This document shows, piece after piece, positions 9,091 to 18,218 of a stretch of DNA of 64,000 bases. The translations under genes were made by a program, and so were the position numbers. Within the stretch, counting starts at the first letter, position 1; each line of letters opens with the position of its first letter. The stretch spans positions 744,001-808,000 of the forward strand of contig AP018697.1 of assembly GCA_004001285.1 (NCBI GenBank), given 5' to 3'. This DNA is from Arthrobacter sp. MN05-02. Its GTDB lineage: Bacteria; Actinomycetota; Actinomycetes; Actinomycetales; Micrococcaceae. Under the pieces are notes generated by a model. The model saw only the letters and a program-made list of their open reading frames with translations. It had not been told where the DNA came from and did no database searches.

Positions 9091-10644
9091 ATGGATATAC
9101 AACTTCTCCTGGCGCTTGTACTGGGGATCGCGACCATCATCGTCCTTGTGCTGAAGACACGCCTCGACGCGTTCGTGGCCCTTCTGATCGCTGCCCTCGT
9201 CACGGGCATCGTCGCAGGCCAGGCGCCGCTCGACATCGTCTCGGCCATCACCACGGGGTTCGGCAACACCCTCGCATCCATCGGCATCGTCATCGGACTC
9301 GGTGTGGGGATCGGCAAGATCCTCGAGGTCTCCGGAGCAGCCAACGCCCTCGCGCTCGCGTTCCTCCGCCTCTTCGGCAAGGGGCGCGAGCCGTGGGCCC
9401 TCGGCAGTGTCGGCGCACTGGTGTCCATCCCCGTGTTCTGCGACTCCGGGTACGTGATCATGAATCCGCTGGCCCGTTCCATCGCGAGGGTCAAGCGTGC
9501 CGGCTACATCACGCTCGCCCTCGCCCTGGGCTGCGGCATGACGCTCACCCACCACCTGGTGCCGCCGACGCCAGGGCCGCTGGCGGTCGCCGGCATCCTC
9601 GGGGCGGATCTCGGCGCCCTCATCCTCGCGGGGCTGGTCTTCACGGTCATCCTGCTGCCGGTCGTCGTGTTCTACGCGAAGTGGATCGGACCGAAGATCG
9701 AACCCACGATGTCCGAGACCGTGCGGGAGACGGTCTACGGCAGGGCCACGGTAGGTGCGCCGGGGCGAAGCGGCACCGCGCTCGCCGAGGGCACCGCCGT
9801 CGGAGACGCCCCGAGCGACGCAGGGCGCGACAGCGGTCCGGGCACCGCCGGGCACGACGACGACGGCGTCCGTCCGTCCGTCGGGAACGAGGACATCCCC
9901 GCGGACCACGTCGACCTCGGCACACCGCCCGAGGGAGCGAAGCCGCACAAGGTCGGGGCGTTCGTCGCGTCGCTGCCGCTGCTCGTACCGCTGCTGCTCA
10001 TCATCCTGAACACCGTCAGCGGTGCGATCGACCAGAGCAACCAGGGCGTCGTCGGCACCGGTGAGTACGAGCCGTCCGCGTGGGCCGTGCCACTCGCGTT
10101 CGTGGGCAACCCGGTGGTGGCCCTGGTCATCGGTGTGATCCTGGCCGTCTACACCCTGCTGCCCCGGTGGACTCCGCGCACCAAGGTGCAGGGCTGGTTC
10201 GCGGACGCGGCGGCGTCGGCGGGCCTCATCCTGCTGATCACCGGAGCGGGCGGTGCACTCGGCCAGGTGCTCCGGAGCTCGGGTGTCGGAGACGCGCTCG
10301 CGGAGGCCATCGCGGCGACGCCCCTGCCGGCGTTCCTCGTCCCGTTCCTGATCGCGACACTCGTGCGCATCGCGCAGGGTTCGGGAACGGTCGCCATGAT
10401 CACCGCGGCCTCCGTGACCGCACCGCTGGTCGGCTCGCTCGGCATCGACCCGATCGTCGCGGCGATGGCGTGTACGGCCGGATCCATGGTGTTCAGCTAC
10501 TTCAACGACTCCTACTTCTGGGTGGTCACACGATTCGCCGGGCTGGAGGGGACCGCGGCGCTGCGTGGCTGGTCGGGCATCACGACGGCGGTGTGGGCCG
10601 GGTCCATCCCGCTGCTGTTCATCGCGAACGCAGTCCTCGGCTGA
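9091..10644 (+). CDS. GntP-family gluconate/hydroxy-acid permease
   Basis: The 517-residue membrane protein matches the GntP family: an N-terminal helix pair, GFGNTLASIGIVIGLGVGIG (about 70-89), SIPVFCDSGYVIMNPLARS (about 111-130), THHLVPPTPGPLAVAG, and C-terminal SGTVAMITAASV and FSYFNDSYFWVV. All are conserved in gluconate:proton symporters. A charged cytoplasmic loop of roughly 90 residues (about 205-290, rich in Gly, Asp and Pro) is longer than in the Escherichia coli relatives. Substrates of the family include gluconate, glycerate and other sugar acids; which one is taken here cannot be read. A terminator follows. Confidence 0.9.
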   Translation: MDIQLLLALVLGIATIIVLVLKTRLDAFVALLIAALVTGIVAGQAPLDIVSAITTGFGNTLASIGIVIGLGVGIGKILEVSGAANALALAFLRLFGKGREPWALGSVGALVSIPVFCDSGYVIMNPLARSIARVKRAGYITLALALGCGMTLTHHLVPPTPGPLAVAGILGADLGALILAGLVFTVILLPVVVFYAKWIGPKIEPTMSETVRETVYGRATVGAPGRSGTALAEGTAVGDAPSDAGRDSGPGTAGHDDDGVRPSVGNEDIPADHVDLGTPPEGAKPHKVGAFVASLPLLVPLLLIILNTVSGAIDQSNQGVVGTGEYEPSAWAVPLAFVGNPVVALVIGVILAVYTLLPRWTPRTKVQGWFADAAASAGLILLITGAGGALGQVLRSSGVGDALAEAIAATPLPAFLVPFLIATLVRIAQGSGTVAMITAASVTAPLVGSLGIDPIVAAMACTAGSMVFSYFNDSYFWVVTRFAGLEGTAALRGWSGITTAVWAGSIPLLFIANAVLG

Positions 10645-10661
10645 GATCCGGGCATCACAGG

Positions 10662-10695
10662 AAGGGCCGTCGCCGCGGGTGCGGTGGCGGCCCTT
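10662..10695 (+). terminator. Rho-independent-type hairpin after gntP
   Basis: A 15-bp stem, nearly perfect with one G-T pair and one mismatch (AAGGGCCGTCGCCGC at 10662-10676 against GCGGTGGCGGCCCTT at 10681-10695), with a GGGT loop, lies 18 bp after the stop codon. A short T-containing tail follows. Confidence 0.7.
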
Positions 10696-10813
10696 CGTCG
10701 TTCCCCGGTGCGGATGCCCCGGCGCAGGGGCCGGACGTCGGTGCCGGGGCATCTCCGGCCGGGTATCACTCGGGGCTCGGTCCCGTTCCGACGGTGCCGA
10801 CCAGCCGAGACAC

Positions 10814-11497
10814 CTACTTCTTGGTGCGCCGGCTCCCGCCGTGCCAGTCCTCCTGCAGGCCGGCTTCGCCGTCGTCGACCCCGAAGCTGCGCAGCTGCGG
10901 ACGTTCCCGCAGGCTCCGCTTGAGTTCGGCGAACCCGGGGAAGCGTGCCAGCCCCACGACGTGGTCCCACAGCTCCACGGCCTCGTCCGGTCGCGGCAGG
11001 CGGCTGATGACGGGGCCGAAGAACGCGACGCCCTCCGGCGGATCGAAGTGGATGATGGGAGTGCCGACGTCCTTGCCCGTCAGCGACAGCGCCTCGTCGG
11101 TCTCGGCCTGGAGGGCGGCGTCGCGCGAGCTGTCCTCCAGGGCGTCGGCGAGTGCTGCGGGCAATCCGGCCTCGGCGAGGATCGGCAGCAGGAACCCGGC
11201 GGTACCCCGGTGGCCGCCGTCGGAGTCGTCCTCGCGTGTGTCGAAGATGTGGGTGCCGAGCCGCTCGTACAGGCGGCCGACGGCGTCGGGCCCGTGCTCC
11301 TCGCGTGTGCGCGCGGCGACGCGGAGCAGGCGGAGCCCCGCGCTGTGGCCGGCTTCGTAGCCGGCGGGGAAATGGGTGTCGTAGTCGACGGAGCTGTTGA
11401 GCAGGCGCAGCGAGATGAAGCGCCATTCCACGGCGTAGGCGCGTTGCTGCGCCACGGACCGCACCCACTTGCTGGTCATCCACGCGAACGGGCACAC
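10814..11497 (-). CDS. DsbA-family oxidoreductase, Rv2466c-like (mycothiol-dependent nitroreductase type)
   Basis: The protein has the DsbA fold of the Rv2466c group: CPFAWMTSKWV at the N-terminus, where a Cys-Pro-Phe-Ala motif carries one active cysteine, a long helical insert, then GTPIIHFDPPEGVAFFGPVI (cis-Pro loop region) and the closing helix. Rv2466c uses mycothiol, as expected for an actinobacterium. The expected start, MTSPDIRFYFDPVCPFAW, would begin at an ATG at 11534, but a C6 run at 11521-11527 puts one extra base between that ATG and the body; with one C removed the frame is continuous. As written, only the GTG at 11497 is available, which would remove the first beta strand. An indel error is likely. 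Confidence 0.75.
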   Translation of the reverse strand: MCPFAWMTSKWVRSVAQQRAYAVEWRFISLRLLNSSVDYDTHFPAGYEAGHSAGLRLLRVAARTREEHGPDAVGRLYERLGTHIFDTREDDSDGGHRGTAGFLLPILAEAGLPAALADALEDSSRDAALQAETDEALSLTGKDVGTPIIHFDPPEGVAFFGPVISRLPRPDEAVELWDHVVGLARFPGFAELKRSLRERPQLRSFGVDDGEAGLQEDWHGGSRRTKK

Positions 11498-11572
11498 GGG
11501 GTCGAAGTAGAACCTGATGTCGGGGGGAGGTCATGGTCTCACGCTAGGGACCGCGCGGCGGAGGGGTCAAGG

Positions 11573-12539
11573 CTACAGTTCGGGCACGCACGGGCCGGTG
11601 CCCAAGAGCGCGAGGCCGGCGCGGTCACCCTCGCCGAACGAGATCGAGCCGACGTTCTCCTCGAACAGGAGCTCGTCGGGATCATCGACGTGATCGAGGC
11701 CGACGACGTGGGCGATTTCATGCATGATGATCGCCTTCAGGTAGGCGCGACCGCCCGGGTGGAGCAGGGTGTCGGCGGCATCGAGCGCATCGAGCTGCAC
11801 CTGTCCGCCCACGTAGACCAGCGGGTGGCCCGGCGTCTGCGCATAGTCGCTGCCACCGAGCCCGGCGACATCACCGGCGAGACCCGGCACCTCGGCAACG
11901 CTCGACCACGTGACCAGAACCGGCACCCACGTCTTCCCGTAGAGCTCCGGCTGGTACAGGTCGCGCTCCTCCGAGGGGGCCTCCGTGGTGATGCCGTCGT
12001 CGACGAACTGCAGTCCCGTCGCGGCGGAGACCTCGGCAACGGCCTCCTGGATCAGGCCCTCCGATCCCGCCGGCGCGTTGTCGGGCCGGACCACGTAGTG
12101 CACGGGCCGGCAGGGGGTCGTAGGCCACCCATTCCTGGTCCTCCACGGGCGACTCGAGCAGCTTGTACGCGGTCGACGCGGGCGCGGGCGGCGGCGTGCC
12201 GAGCGGGACGTCGCTGGCCCCGACGCCGCGCGGTGGCACGTTCGCGCCGGGCAGGTGCGGGAGGGCAGCGGGCAGCACGAAGCGGTCGAACAGCGACGGC
12301 GTCAGGTACAGGAACGCGACGAGTGCCAGCACGCCGGCGGTGCCGAGCCGTAGCCGGACCGTGGATCTGCTCCGCCTGCGTCTCGTCCTTGCCGGCGCGG
12401 CGCGCCAGGGCGGGGGAGCGGACGGGCGTCCGACGGCTTCGTCGAGCGCCCACTGTGGGACCCTGCCCGACGGCGACCGCCGCACGCCGGCTTCCGTGTC
12501 CCGCCGCTCGTGGTACCACTCGCGATCCATTGCCCCCAT
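11573..12539 (-). pseudogene. Membrane-anchored matrixin-like metalloprotease, one +1 frameshift
   Basis: The N-terminal part (ATG at 12539) has an Arg-rich cytoplasmic stretch, one transmembrane helix (AGVLALVAFLYLTPSLF, about 70-86) and a Pro-rich linker. The C-terminal part carries the zinc motif HEIAHVVGLDH of M10/matrixin proteases, near position 11710. The two lie in different frames: at about 12113-12117 a C5 run holds one base too many. With C4 the protein reads VAYDPCRPVHYVVRPDNAP, joining the parts and giving the usual beginning of the catalytic domain. Its active site would face outwards. Sequencing error and true inactivation cannot be separated here. Confidence 0.7.
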
Positions 12540-12699
12540 GCGCCCTGCTCTTCCCCCTGCGGATGTTCCTCGTCCATCCTGCTGCACGCGCGGAGGCGGG
12601 TTGCCCTGTTCCGGTGGTCCTTGGACAATGCTGCGCGAAGGCTGATGTCGGGTGGGGTTCAGGCGCAGCTACGGGCGGGATCAGACCGGGGAACGACGA

Positions 12700-12740
12700 C
12701 GGCCCCGCCCGGTGCCGGAAGGCGGCAGCGGTCGGGGCCG
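12700..12740 (-). terminator. Hairpin downstream of the X25-domain gene
   Basis: CGGCCCCG (12700-12707) pairs with CGGGGCCG (12733-12740), and the loop itself contains smaller GC pairings (CCGGTGCCGG). It lies 16 bp beyond the stop codon of the gene that ends at 12756 and could end that transcript. Confidence 0.45.
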
Positions 12741-12755
12741 GAAGGAGGTCGAGAG

Positions 12756-13670
12756 CTACGAGGTCTCGATGTCCTTGGTGGCGTAGTCGAAGCGGAACGT
12801 CACGGTGGTGTCCGAGAGCAGATGCAACTCGTGGTTCTCGCCGTCGCGCACGCCGAACCGGCCGTAGTTCTCGTCCCACGAGCCGTTGACGAGGATCTTG
12901 AACTGGTAGTTCCCGGCTGGAAGCTGCAGGGACAGCTTCCAGGTGTTCTCCGTCGGCTCCCAGGCGAACTGCAGTTCACGGAGGTCCGTGCTCCAGTGGC
13001 CGGCTTCGCCGAACAGCGGGTCGAAGTCGCCGGAGAGGGCGACCGACTGCGGCTGGTCCTGCCACGCCTCGTCGGCGGGAGTGTCGGTCGGCGCGTGCTC
13101 GGGCGCGGTGTCGGTCACCTCGAGGGTCACCGGGACCTCCGGGGGAGTGGGATCCTCGGCGGCAGGAGATTCGACCAGCTTCGCCATCGACTCGTCCGGG
13201 TCGGAATCGTCGGCCGGCGCGGCCTGCGCTTCCTCACCGAGCTGTTCGGGCGCCTGCGGTGCGTGGGCGGGCGCCTCGGGAGCCCGCTCGGGCACGGGCG
13301 CGCCGCTGATCATGGCGTTCGCGAACTGGTCCGCGTCGGTGAAGACGTCGACGGCGCGGACGCCCTCGTCGGTCGCGGTCCAGCCGCTGCGGCCCTTGAC
13401 GAGCCAGCCGGCCTTGACGAGCTTCGACGTCGCGGTCGTCAACGCCTTGTACCCGCGGGGTACGCCGCCGGAGAGGAGCTCGGCTTCCTTCTCGTCGAAG
13501 GGGACCTCGGCCACGGCCTGGGACATCAGCTCGCTGGGCGCGACGATCGTCCCTGACTTCTGGCGGTCGGCCAGCAGGGCGAGGGTGGTGCGGAGTCGGA
13601 CGTTGGTGCTGTTCCGGGGGGCGATGGCGGTCTCCTTCGTGGACGTCGGACGGCGTTCGCCGTCCATCAT
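12756..13670 (-). CDS. Winged-helix-like protein with C-terminal pullulanase X25/CBM-like domain
   Basis: The 304-residue protein has three parts. Residues 1-130 look like a winged helix (LRTTLALLADRQKSG, then GYKALTTATSKLVKAGWLVK and an RSGWTATDEG wing). Residues 130-205 are an acidic Ala/Pro/Glu-rich linker. Residues about 210-304 match the X25 module of pullulanases: GDFDPLFGEAGHW, LQLPAGNYQFKILVNGSWDE and NYG. X25 modules bind alpha-glucans, yet there is no signal peptide, so the protein should be cytoplasmic and may act on glycogen. Start: tandem ATGs at 13670/13667; the frame stays open to an ATG at 13736, so the start is uncertain. I know no function for this combination. Confidence 0.65.
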   Translation of the reverse strand: MMDGERRPTSTKETAIAPRNSTNVRLRTTLALLADRQKSGTIVAPSELMSQAVAEVPFDEKEAELLSGGVPRGYKALTTATSKLVKAGWLVKGRSGWTATDEGVRAVDVFTDADQFANAMISGAPVPERAPEAPAHAPQAPEQLGEEAQAAPADDSDPDESMAKLVESPAAEDPTPPEVPVTLEVTDTAPEHAPTDTPADEAWQDQPQSVALSGDFDPLFGEAGHWSTDLRELQFAWEPTENTWKLSLQLPAGNYQFKILVNGSWDENYGRFGVRDGENHELHLLSDTTVTFRFDYATKDIETS

Positions 13671-13855
13671 GATCGAGCTGGTACGAACCTGGGAAGTATT
13701 CTCCGGGTGACGGATTCCTACCCAGGTGGGGTTCACGGTGCTAAGGCTGCGGACGACAGCACCCTGATTTTATCGGAGGACACACCGTCCCGGCGCCAGG
13801 CTTCGCCGGATGACGGAGCCCGGCACCGGGGCGGATCAGCGGACGGATCGGGCGG

Positions 13856-13957
13856 TCACGACCGGAAGGACACGACCGGAAGGACGCTCGCGGTATCAGC
13901 AGCTGCCGCGGCGGCAAGCGTGGCGGCAAAGGCAGCCGCGATAACGGACTTCTTCAT
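13856..13957 (-). CDS. Small putative secreted peptide, 33 aa
   Basis: A good Shine-Dalgarno (GGGGAG, seven bases before the ATG) precedes MKKSVIAAAFAATLAAAAAA, a signal-peptide-like sequence, but the frame stops 13 residues later. The last codons lie in an exact tandem repeat of 14 bp (ACGACCGGAAGGAC twice on the plus strand, about 13858-13885). Because 14 is not a multiple of three, the duplication changes the reading frame of the tail, so this may be a disrupted gene for a longer secreted protein. No homologue is recognised. Confidence 0.4.
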   Translation of the reverse strand: MKKSVIAAAFAATLAAAAAADTASVLPVVSFRS

Positions 13958-14166
13958 GAATGTCTCCCCATTTTCCAGACGGCTGCCCAATGTGGCCACC
14001 GCGCGAGGACGGTTCCCTGCAAGAGTAGGAGAGGCGGAGGGAATGCATTCCGCGGCTGGATACCCGTTTCTTCCCGCCCAGTACCTGTTCGTCGGTGAAC
14101 TGGACGAGGGCGACGGGGTGACATTCGTCGTCGAGCATTCTTTCGAAACCCCGGCCGGTCCGTCCG

Positions 14167-15273
14167 TCAGACCACCGGTGGGATGACTTCGTCGGCAGCG
14201 AGTTCGTCGAAGAGCTCGAGGAACCTGTCCTCGGTGTCGAGGCAGTCGGCGAACCCGTGCTGCCGGGCCTTGATGGTGGACGTGACGTTGTCGAACTCCG
14301 AGCGGAAGAGGAAGTCGCCGAAGGACCAGCCGGCCAGGTCTTCGTAGGGGGTCGGGACGAGGCCGTATTTCGTCACCATCCGCTGCCAGAGGTCCTGGTG
14401 CTGGGGCATCGCCTCGGCGAGCGGCACGGGCTGCGGTTCGGCATGGTCCATCTGGAAGTGGCGGGCGAACACCGGCCACAGGTGGCGCCACCGAATCTGG
14501 TCCCCATTCGTGATGTTGTACACCTCCCCGCCGGCTCGCGGTTCCGTACCTGCCCAGACCGTGGCGCGGGCCAGCAGGGACGCGTCGGTCACCTGGTAGA
14601 GCGCGTCGTAGGCGGCGTGCGTCCCCGGGAAGCGCAACGGCTGGCCCAGCTCGCGGCAGATGCTCGCGTAGACGGCGATGACCATGAGGATGTTCATCGG
14701 GTTGCCGACCGCGTACCCCACCACACCTTCCGGGCGCAGCATGGTGGCCTGGAAGCCGTGCCTCGCCGCGGCCGTGCGGAGGATGTCTTCCTGGTCGTAG
14801 TAGAAGTTGGGCTGGATCAGCCGCGGATCGCGTTCCTTCGCGGGGGTGTTGAAGTACCCCAGGTGCGCTCCGTATGCCTTTCCGCCCTGGTAGAGGGTGA
14901 CATGGCGAAGAGGCGCACCCGCGTCCTCGAGGCCCTGCAGGGTATGGGTCAGCAGGGCGGTGTTGACCTCGATCTGTTCCTCGGTGGTGGCCCGCTCGAT
15001 ATACGCGCCGAACACCAGATGGGTGGTGTCGCGGGCACGATCCAGTCCGGTTCGGGCCGCTTCCCGGTCGAGCAGGTCCACGGGCAGGTGCTCCCACCGG
15101 GCTCCGGTAACAGGGCGGCGGCTCAGCCCGCGGACCGGTGTCCCGCGACGGAGGTATTCGTCTGCCACATGGCGGCCGATGACCCCGCCGGCGCCGGCGA
15201 CCAGGACGACCTGCGATTCCTCCGCTGCCCCCGGAGGCGCTGCAGGGGTCGGTTCTTCGCCGGCATCGGTCAC
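14167..15273 (-). CDS. NAD(P)-binding SDR of the PRISE (progesterone 5-beta-reductase/iridoid synthase-like) type
   Basis: I choose the GTG at 15273, which has AGGAG seven bases upstream; an in-frame ATG at 15348 lacks one. The 368-residue protein starts with a nucleotide-binding Rossmann motif (VVLVAGAGGVIGRHVADEYL) and carries PRISE marks: TLYQGGKAYGAH (altered TGxKHY) near 130, and QPNFYYDQEDIL near 155. Typical enzymes reduce activated C=C bonds with NADPH, and bacterial members usually have unknown substrates. It stands as a single leftward gene with an acidic tail. Confidence 0.8.
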   Translation of the reverse strand: MTDAGEEPTPAAPPGAAEESQVVLVAGAGGVIGRHVADEYLRRGTPVRGLSRRPVTGARWEHLPVDLLDREAARTGLDRARDTTHLVFGAYIERATTEEQIEVNTALLTHTLQGLEDAGAPLRHVTLYQGGKAYGAHLGYFNTPAKERDPRLIQPNFYYDQEDILRTAAARHGFQATMLRPEGVVGYAVGNPMNILMVIAVYASICRELGQPLRFPGTHAAYDALYQVTDASLLARATVWAGTEPRAGGEVYNITNGDQIRWRHLWPVFARHFQMDHAEPQPVPLAEAMPQHQDLWQRMVTKYGLVPTPYEDLAGWSFGDFLFRSEFDNVTSTIKARQHGFADCLDTEDRFLELFDELAADEVIPPVV

Positions 15274-15502
15274 AGTGGGCTCCTGACGTCTAGGGGATCC
15301 TTGCCGGTGGCAGCCGCTGCTGAACCCGGCCTCTCCGGTCGACGTCAACGATAGCCAGACGCGGTCGTGCTACGCGGCGTGCAGCGCCGCGTGGAGGAGG
15401 GGTGTCTTCCGCGGGGATCGTGGTGTATCGGACCCGTCGGAACGGGCGGTGCTTCCGATGGTCCATGCCTCCGTGGCGAGGAAGGACCCGGTTCGACGGC
15501 GG

Positions 15503-15826
15503 CTACTTCGCTCCGGCGATCGGGTGGAGGTCCGTCGCATCCAGCATCAGCGACTCGATGCTCGCCGTCAGGGCGCCGTCCGCCTCGGAGGCCGCCTTCG
15601 CGTCGATCCACCGCTGGTCCGCGCCGAACGCCGCCCAGTTCGCCTTCGGGTCGCCCTCGTGGCACAGCAGATAGATCAGGACATCCGGGACCCCGACCGG
15701 CGTCCAGTAGCCGAGGCTCGTCATGTTGTGTTCGACGAAGAGGTCGATAGTGCTGTCCCGGAAACGTGTCATCAGGGCGTCGAGCTTGCCGGGGGCGGCG
15801 GTGTAGGTGCGCAGTTCGTAGGTCAT
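15503..15826 (-). CDS. NIPSNAP-family protein
   Basis: The 107-residue protein begins MTYELRTYTAAPGKLDALMT, the signature of NIPSNAP ferredoxin-like dimeric alpha-beta barrel proteins, and continues with LFVEHNMTSLGYWTPVG. AAGGAGAG directly precedes the ATG at 15826. The biochemical role of bacterial members is unknown; some sit beside dehalogenases or monooxygenases. No operon partner is visible, the nearest gene upstream being divergent. Confidence 0.85.
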   Translation of the reverse strand: MTYELRTYTAAPGKLDALMTRFRDSTIDLFVEHNMTSLGYWTPVGVPDVLIYLLCHEGDPKANWAAFGADQRWIDAKAASEADGALTASIESLMLDATDLHPIAGAK

Positions 15827-16051
15827 GGCTCTCCTTGTGCTGGCGACGTCATTCGTCGGTCCCAGCCTAGGCGTGCGGGCGGAATCATTCGCAGGTGTGC
15901 TGCCGCCGGGGTAGCAGGCGTAGGCCTGGATGCCGTGGGCCGTTCCTGAACGTGCCCGACGACGAAAACCTGCCGCTCTCCTGTGCCTATCCTTCGTCAG
16001 TCTCTTCGTTGTCATCCCTAGGCTGAGTTCAGCAGGAACTGGGGGCAGAAC

Positions 16052-16948
16052 ATGGAAGCAGGACAAGGCGCGGCAGAGCAGGCGCAGCGGATCGGTGTGC
16101 GCATCGCGCGTCTTGAGGCAGAGCTTGAGCAGGCACGGAAGGCGCAGCAGGCGTGGCTTGCCGGAGCCGACGGCGAAGCGAGAGTCGGAGAGCAGTTGCG
16201 ACAGCTCGAAGTCCACGGTTGGAAGATGCTTCATGATGTCCACTGGCCGGGCAGGCCGAAAGCAAACATCGATCACATCGCAATAGGCCCCGGCGGAGTC
16301 CTGGTCATAGATGACAAGAATTGGTCGGGTGACGTGCAACTGCGCGATGGAGAATTGACCAGGAACGGATATGCGCGCAATCGCGAGACGTCATCTGCCC
16401 TGGACCAGTGCGCTGCAGTTGCTGCATTGCTCGAGCCGCAGCACCGAAGCATGACGCAGGCTTGGATCTGCCTCGTCGGCCAGCCCGACGTTGCAGGTCT
16501 GGCCGGTTCGGGAGTAGCCGTTGTCGGCATCGACACACTGGTTGAGCGCGTCGTAGCGCTACCACCTGTTCTCGAGAACCCCTTCGTCGAAGCAATACAT
16601 GGCTATCTGGTAGGGCTGCTGGCAGGAGCGACGAGTCCGGTCGTCGCCACGACAGCTCTGCTTGATCGCGCTGACGCTGCCTCTTCAGTGCTCGCGGCTC
16701 GGCGGGCGTCCGCGTCCCGGGCGGCCTCCACCGGTCGACCTCGAGTAGACCGCGCCGTTCGATCCGAGCGGCCAGCCCAGCGACGCCGCAACAGTCAACC
16801 GAGTTGCCTCGGGGCCGTGTGGCGTCTTGTGGTGATCGCCTTGGTGTTGTGGTTCGGCGCAGGTGCGCTGCAGTACGTAGTGGGGTCGTTCCCGACGCCA
16901 CCGGTTCCGCCGTCGCCGGAGATAGTGCAGCCGGATACCGGTGGATGA
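16052..16948 (+). CDS. NERD-domain protein with C-terminal membrane helix
   Basis: The 298-residue protein opens with a short coiled coil (residues 8-36). A nuclease-related NERD domain follows: AGADGEARVGEQL with Glu42, KANIDHIAIGPGGVLVIDDK with Asp74, Asp87 and Lys89, a PD-(D/E)XK-like metal site with Asp in place of the usual Glu. After a basic Ser/Arg-rich linker a single hydrophobic helix (VWRLVVIALVLWFGAGALQYVV, about 252-273) would anchor it in the membrane, leaving a short Pro-rich tail outside. The family's action on DNA is presumed, not shown. It is monocistronic; GGGGG lies nine bases before the ATG. Confidence 0.8.
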   Translation: MEAGQGAAEQAQRIGVRIARLEAELEQARKAQQAWLAGADGEARVGEQLRQLEVHGWKMLHDVHWPGRPKANIDHIAIGPGGVLVIDDKNWSGDVQLRDGELTRNGYARNRETSSALDQCAAVAALLEPQHRSMTQAWICLVGQPDVAGLAGSGVAVVGIDTLVERVVALPPVLENPFVEAIHGYLVGLLAGATSPVVATTALLDRADAASSVLAARRASASRAASTGRPRVDRAVRSERPAQRRRNSQPSCLGAVWRLVVIALVLWFGAGALQYVVGSFPTPPVPPSPEIVQPDTGG

Positions 16949-17111
16949 GTGGATCGGAGGCTCAGCGGAACGACCCTAGCGTTCGATTCAGCGTTCTCAG
17001 GTTCGCCGCGTCCTTCCCAGAACGGCTAGGGGCCCGATGAAGAGAGCCGGCTACCGCGGCCGGGCGTAACAGGGGCCGTTCTGGGCGCCGACAGCGCTCC
17101 TTGGTGGAGAG

Positions 17112-17909
17112 CTAGGCGAAGAGCTCCGGACGCCGGCAGGTCATGTAGGTGTTGAGCTCCCGAGCCCGGAGCACCTCCGCATGGTCGACCTCGGCGACCA
17201 GCAGGTCCTCCCCGTCGCCGGCGAGGCCGAGGAACGTCCCGTACGGGCTCGCGATGCTGCTCAGCCCGGTGAAATCAGGGGCGATGTGGTTGGCATAGGC
17301 GATGTAGACGCCGTTCTCGAGGGCGCGGGCGGGCACCAACAGGGTCGAGATGCGCTCCGCGTTGTAGGTGTGCTCCGGTGCGCGACCCCCGACGTCGCCC
17401 GTTGCGGGTACCGCCGTCGGGATGAGGAGCAGGTCCGCGCCGCGTTGCGCCGCACTGCGCGCGAACTCCGGGAACTCGATGTCGTAGCAGATGCCGAGCG
17501 CCACGGTCAGGCCCAGCACGGGAACGAGGTCCGGCAGGTCGTTCCCCGGCAGGAAGACCGATTGCTCCTCCGGTCCGAACAGGTGCGACTTCCGGTACCG
17601 GGTCAGCTCCGCGCCCTGGCTGTCGAACAGCGAGGCGCTGATGTGCCGCCCGGTCGAGGTGGCCTCGACAGTCGACCCGACGAGGACGATGCCGTGGCGC
17701 CGGGCGATGCCCGCGAGTTCGGCACGGATGCCCTGCCCGTCCGAGTCCGCCACGAGTGCGGGCGCGTAGCCCGTGGCGAAGAGCTCGGGACTCACCAGGA
17801 TGTCGGCGCCGTGCTCGGCGACGCGAGCGGCATACGCGTCGAGGCGGCGCAGGTTCTCGTCGACGGCGCCGACCACCCCCGCGGCCTGGAGAACCGCCAA
17901 TCCGGCCAT
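17112..17909 (-). CDS. Carbon-nitrogen hydrolase (nitrilase superfamily), second copy
   Basis: The ATG at 17909 has GAGGA seven bases upstream; the frame stays open to 17999 without a better start. The 265-residue protein carries Glu42 (SPELF), Lys107 (YRKSHLFG) and Cys141 (GICYDIEFPEFAR), the complete triad. GYAP after SPELF and the EFPE context resemble aliphatic amidase/R-amidase-type members. It differs clearly from the enzyme at 267. It is divergent from the NCS1 permease set, so both may be used together for an imported N-heterocycle or amide; that is inference from position. Confidence 0.85.
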   Translation of the reverse strand: MAGLAVLQAAGVVGAVDENLRRLDAYAARVAEHGADILVSPELFATGYAPALVADSDGQGIRAELAGIARRHGIVLVGSTVEATSTGRHISASLFDSQGAELTRYRKSHLFGPEEQSVFLPGNDLPDLVPVLGLTVALGICYDIEFPEFARSAAQRGADLLLIPTAVPATGDVGGRAPEHTYNAERISTLLVPARALENGVYIAYANHIAPDFTGLSSIASPYGTFLGLAGDGEDLLVAEVDHAEVLRARELNTYMTCRRPELFA

Positions 17910-17974
17910 GGCCCATTCCTCCCCGAACGGCTCCGACACCGTCCTCCCGCGCTGACAGGGCAAACGCAATCCCA

Positions 17975-18003
17975 TTGACAGACCCCATGCTAGGCCCAAT
18001 CAT
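17975..18003 (+). promoter_or_regulatory. Candidate promoter of the NCS1 permease operon
   Basis: TTGACA (17975-17980) and AATCAT (17998-18003) are spaced by exactly 17 bases in the region shared with the divergent nitrilase gene. Two copies of CATTGAC (17973 and 18001) lie around it. The predicted start of transcription would leave about 35 nt before the ATG at 18045. Confidence 0.45.
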
Positions 18004-18044
18004 TGACCCGAACCGAATGACATTCGATTAGCGGAGGCGGAACG

Positions 18045-18218
18045 ATGGATGCAGCAGACGACGCGACAGCGGAGGCGTTGCGACGGAGACTGACGGAGAT
18101 CTCGGCGCACGAGCAGGGCGACGCCTCGCGCGCCGCCCTCTCGGGTCGGGACCTCGGCCTGTTCACCCTGGTGACCCTCGGGATCACCGTGCTGGGTTTC
18201 TTGGTGCTGGCGCTGTGA
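18045..18218 (+). CDS. 57-residue single-span membrane protein coupled to an NCS1 permease
   Basis: After the Shine-Dalgarno GGAGGCGG, the ATG at 18045 opens a 57-codon frame that ends in TGA at 18216-18218, overlapping the GTG start of the permease by four bases (GTGA). The first 35 residues are charged and helical (ATAEALRRRLTEISAHEQG), and the last 22 form one hydrophobic helix (LFTLVTLGITVLGFLVLAL). The tight overlap and its place as first gene point to an accessory subunit or a translational leader for the transporter. I recognise no named family. Confidence 0.7.
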   Translation: MDAADDATAEALRRRLTEISAHEQGDASRAALSGRDLGLFTLVTLGITVLGFLVLAL

